A stretch of 16,760 nucleotides of DNA, taken from Arenicella sp. (GTDB taxonomy: Bacteria > Pseudomonadota > Gammaproteobacteria > Arenicellales > Arenicellaceae). Numbering within the stretch: the stretch's first letter is position 1; each line of letters opens with the position of its first letter. The stretch is from assembly GCA_016763815.1 (NCBI GenBank), contig JAESTB010000593.1, positions 1 through 16,760 on the forward strand, in the 5' to 3' direction. This document shows positions 14,659 through 16,760 of the stretch, piece after piece. A program made the translations under genes and the position numbers. The notes under the pieces are model-generated. The model did no database searches. It was not told the DNA's origin and saw only the letters and a program-made list of their open reading frames with translations.

Positions 14659-15220
14659 ACCGTTGACCCAAAAAACGCACTGTCTGCACGTCGTGGAACC
14701 CAAGTGCTAATACACAGATAACGGCTCAGGCCAGCCTATCACGTAATATCAGCCGATGGCGTTCATAGATATTTTTCCTAAAGTATTAGGATGAGTATTT
14801 TATCTATGAGGTGAAGCTACCAAAGCATTGCGTAAAATACAAATTAGGTAGTTGTGAATGCAAAGCCTATTCAACGTATAAACCAGGAATGGGTGCGACC
14901 AAAATCCAATTTAATTGAACCAAGACTAAGGGCCCCTTTTGCCTTTTCGGTTACATCGATTTGAATAATGCAAAAGGCTCTAGCATTGCAGCCATTCAGG
15001 TTCAGCTTGACTAAATTTCACTCTGAGCCTAATTAAATACAGATCATTAGGCTTAGACCCAAAAAGCCAGCTGAATAAAAATTTGAGTACAGGCAGCGCC
15101 AAAGGACCTCGCGCTAGGAATAAGTAGGTAAATTTACTCTGCCTCGAATTATTTTCACCAAGATTTTATTAAGGAATTGTATTAATCTATCGTTGCTTTC
15201 CATTACATAAACTAACGCCC
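14659..15220. other. 562-bp intergenic region between divergent genes
   Basis: No credible gene is seen here. It contains inverted repeats CCTTTTGC (14935-14942) with GCAAAAGG (14970-14977), and AGCCTAAT (15026-15033) with ATTAGGCT (15046-15053). Neither has a T tract, so they are not clear terminators. Promoters for the cytochrome (left) and kinase (right) genes should lie here. Confidence 0.4.
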
Positions 15221-16234
15221 ATGCTGCCAGCCATCGCCAAAATTGTCCTATCGGCAACCGCTGCACACACAATTGACAACTCGACGGTAGTTCAATCGTT
15301 ATGGAGTGGCTACGGCCAAATCGTGCGTCTTGAGCTTAGCGGCGGTACTCACCCTTCTGTGATACTCAAGCATATAAAACTACCCGACGCAGGCAATCAC
15401 CCACGCGGCTGGAATACGGGATTATCTCATCAGAGAAAAATACGCTCTTATCAAGTAGAAGCCCATTGGTATCAACACTATGCGGCACAGTGTGCAAACG
15501 ATTGTGTGGTACCCGTTTGCCTCGCGGTTAACGCAGGGACAAGTGAAACTGTTTTGGTATTGTCAGACCTTGATGCAGCTGGTTTTGACATGAGAAAAAA
15601 CAGAGTTGAAATCCAAGACATCCACGCCTGTCTAGACTGGTTGGCGAGCTTTCACGCAACATTTTTAAACAGTAACGCAGAGGGTTTGTGGTCGTGTGGC
15701 ACCTATTGGCATCTTGATACACGCCCGGGCGAATTGGCGGCCTTGAATGATATTGCGCTGCGCCAAGCGGCACCGCTCATCGACCAGAAATTGCGGCAAT
15801 GTCGCTACCAAACCTTAGTACATGGTGATGCCAAGCTGGCTAATTTTTGCTTTCGCCCAGAGTCCTCATCTCCCAGTTCCTTACCGAGAGTTGCCGCGGT
15901 TGACTTTCAGTATATTGGGCGTGGCTGCGGCATGAACGACCTGGCATATTTCATCGGCAGCTGCTTGAATGAAGATGAATGCGGCGCAATGGAAAGCCAA
16001 CTATTGGATTACTATTTTTCTGTTCTAATTGATCGAGTCGCACAGAAAAAGGTCAGCGTAAATACGGCTGAGTTAGAAAGTGAATGGCGAGAGCTTTACC
16101 CTGTTGCGTGGGCTGACTTTCATCGATTCATCAAGGGATGGAGCCCAGGCCACTGGAAAATTAATAGCTACAGTGAAAAACTCACTAAAAGCGTTATTAA
16201 AAAGCTACAAGCCCAACGCTTTCAACCGTCATGA
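15221..16234 (+). CDS. phosphotransferase of the APH/EcKinase-like family
   Basis: This 337-residue protein has a protein-kinase-like fold typical of aminoglycoside/choline/ecdysteroid-kinase-like enzymes, which phosphorylate a small hydroxylated molecule with ATP in the cytoplasm. Signs are VILKHIK with Lys50 as the possible ATP lysine, [13 protein letters not shown] (about 111-123), [12 protein letters not shown] (138-149), the catalytic loop [13 protein letters not shown] with Asp203 and Asn208, and the metal-binding [19 protein letters not shown] with Asp228. The DFQ form and the following DLAYFI are more like the EcKinase group than classical aminoglycoside kinases, so no resistance role is implied. 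No ribosome site is evident before the ATG at 15221; a leaderless or alternative start is possible. Its stop overlaps the start of the phosphatase gene (ATGA), so the two are translated together. The substrate is unknown. Confidence 0.8.
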   Translation: MLPAIAKIVLSATAAHTIDNSTVVQSLWSGYGQIVRLELSGGTHPSVILKHIKLPDAGNHPRGWNTGLSHQRKIRSYQVEAHWYQHYAAQCANDCVVPVCLAVNAGTSETVLVLSDLDAAGFDMRKNRVEIQDIHACLDWLASFHATFLNSNAEGLWSCGTYWHLDTRPGELAALNDIALRQAAPLIDQKLRQCRYQTLVHGDAKLANFCFRPESSSPSSLPRVAAVDFQYIGRGCGMNDLAYFIGSCLNEDECGAMESQLLDYYFSVLIDRVAQKKVSVNTAELESEWRELYPVAWADFHRFIKGWSPGHWKINSYSEKLTKSVIKKLQAQRFQPS

Positions 16235-16273
16235 ACCCGACGCTTTCAACCGCCATGAGCCCCAAGCTCTCAA
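16212..16273 (+). repeat. 24-bp tandem duplication across the kinase/phosphatase junction
   Basis: Unit 1 (16212-16235) and unit 2 (16236-16259) differ at three positions and share ACGCTTTCAACCG and CATGA. A partial third unit (16260-16273, CCCCAAGCTCTCAA) follows. Each full unit contains CATGA, so the duplication created two candidate starts for the phosphatase, ATG at 16231 and ATG at 16255, and two possible stops for the kinase. Confidence 0.75.
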
Positions 16274-16760
16274 TAGTACAACTGCAAACGTTGTGCAACA
16301 CAGCCATTCAAGCCGCACAAGAGGCTGGCCAGTGGATAGAAAAATTTGATCGTCATAATTTGCAGCGATTTTTTAAAGACACCGGCAGCAGCGAGGCATC
16401 ACAGCTTGTTACAGAGGTGGACATTGGTAGTGAGGAAATTATTCGCCAGCGTCTACAAAAAATCTCAGAGCCGCTAAATATAGCCTTCGTTGGTGAAGAA
16501 TCATCCTTGAGCAACTCGTCCTTGAACATCTTAGGCAATGTACACGAGCGTTTTGAAAAACCGTACTTCTGGTGTGTTGATCCACTTGACGGCACCCTAC
16601 CCTTTGCCGAAGGCCGCTCAGGCTATGCTGTCTCTATCGCTCTGGTTGAGCAATCAGGAAAACCATTAATCGGTGTTGTATACGACCCGGCTCGCCAAGT
16701 TTTATTACATGCCATAGAGGGGCAAGGCAGCTATCGAAATTTGACCCCATTGAGCCAGAT
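16231..16760 (+). CDS. inositol-monophosphatase/CysQ-family phosphatase, 3' end beyond right edge
   Basis: About 177 residues are present, with the metal-binding motifs of the lithium-sensitive phosphatase superfamily: TEVDIGSEE (about 59-67), VGEES (about 84-88) and [15 protein letters not shown] (about 109-123), then [20 protein letters not shown]. These enzymes remove phosphate from inositol phosphate, 3'-phosphoadenosine 5'-phosphate or sugar phosphates with Mg2+. The DPLDGT form and spacing are closer to CysQ-like members, but the choice among substrates is not possible from half a protein. The start is either 16231 (ATGA overlap with the kinase stop) or the ATG at 16255 within the duplicated unit. 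The pairing with a small-molecule kinase suggests that the two act on related metabolites. The remaining C-terminal third is outside the window. Confidence 0.85.
   Translation, partial: MNPTLSTAMSPKLSIVQLQTLCNTAIQAAQEAGQWIEKFDRHNLQRFFKDTGSSEASQLVTEVDIGSEEIIRQRLQKISEPLNIAFVGEESSLSNSSLNILGNVHERFEKPYFWCVDPLDGTLPFAEGRSGYAVSIALVEQSGKPLIGVVYDPARQVLLHAIEGQGSYRNLTPLSQ

Noticed and set aside
14935..14977. CCTTTTGC/GCAAAAGG inverted repeat as a terminator.
   Set aside because: The arms are 27 bp apart with no T tract, and no gene ends nearby.
15221..16234. Aminoglycoside resistance gene.
   Set aside because: The kinase motifs are of the broad APH fold, but the DFQ and DLAYFI pattern and gene pairing do not match known resistance enzymes.
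1..16760. CRISPR arrays, complete insertion sequences or prophage genes.
   Set aside because: No regularly spaced repeats, no transposase or integrase motifs and no paired terminal repeats were seen.

Overview
The window looks like a chromosomal segment of a Gram-negative bacterium, most likely a marine-type gammaproteobacterium. The support is a TolC/HlyD-type envelope export pair, periplasmic multihaem cytochrome c, a lipoprotein with a lipobox, moderate GC (roughly mid-40s percent by eye) and many long, partly decayed intergenic stretches. The lineage is inference; no rRNA, tRNA or core marker gene is present.

Layout. (1) 1-1731, minus strand: a chorismate-lyase-like gene overlapping by ATGA with an AMP-dependent ligase that runs off the left edge, a pair that fits supply and activation of 4-hydroxybenzoate. 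A 20-bp perfect dyad lies over the predicted -35 of its promoter. (2) 1732-2870: about 1.1 kb with only broken coding fragments. (3) 2871-8236, plus strand: the main system, with a TolC-like outer-membrane channel, a strong intergenic hairpin, an HlyD-like membrane fusion protein, a cellulose-synthase-like family 2 glycosyltransferase without a PilZ domain, and a secreted GH26-like glycoside hydrolase. The last three genes overlap at TGATG and GTGA junctions. I read this as a synthase-dependent exopolysaccharide machine that uses a type-I-secretion-like channel instead of a BcsB/BcsC apparatus. The closest precedent I know is BgsA/BgsB mixed-linkage beta-glucan synthesis in Sinorhizobium meliloti. 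(4) 8426-9969, minus strand: a GMC-family flavoprotein oxidoreductase broken by one single-base frameshift. (5) 10424-10753, minus: a DUF2834 membrane protein; 10932-11249, plus: a small lipoprotein. (6) 11250-11818: decayed sequence with a coding remnant, a terminator and imperfect tandem repeats. (7) 11819-12421, minus: a RhiA-like protein; 12562-14623, minus: a three-haem cytochrome whose C-terminal half is a thiosulfate-dehydrogenase (TsdA)-like dihaem module, with the signal peptide put out of frame by a run of ten T. (8) 15221-16760, plus: a small-molecule kinase (APH/EcKinase-like) overlapping an inositol-monophosphatase/CysQ-like phosphatase cut by the right edge, with a 24-bp tandem duplication over the stop/start junction.

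How they work together. Only the polysaccharide operon, the chorismate-lyase/ligase pair and the kinase/phosphatase pair are clearly functional groups by gene overlap. The remaining genes look like separate units between decayed spacers.
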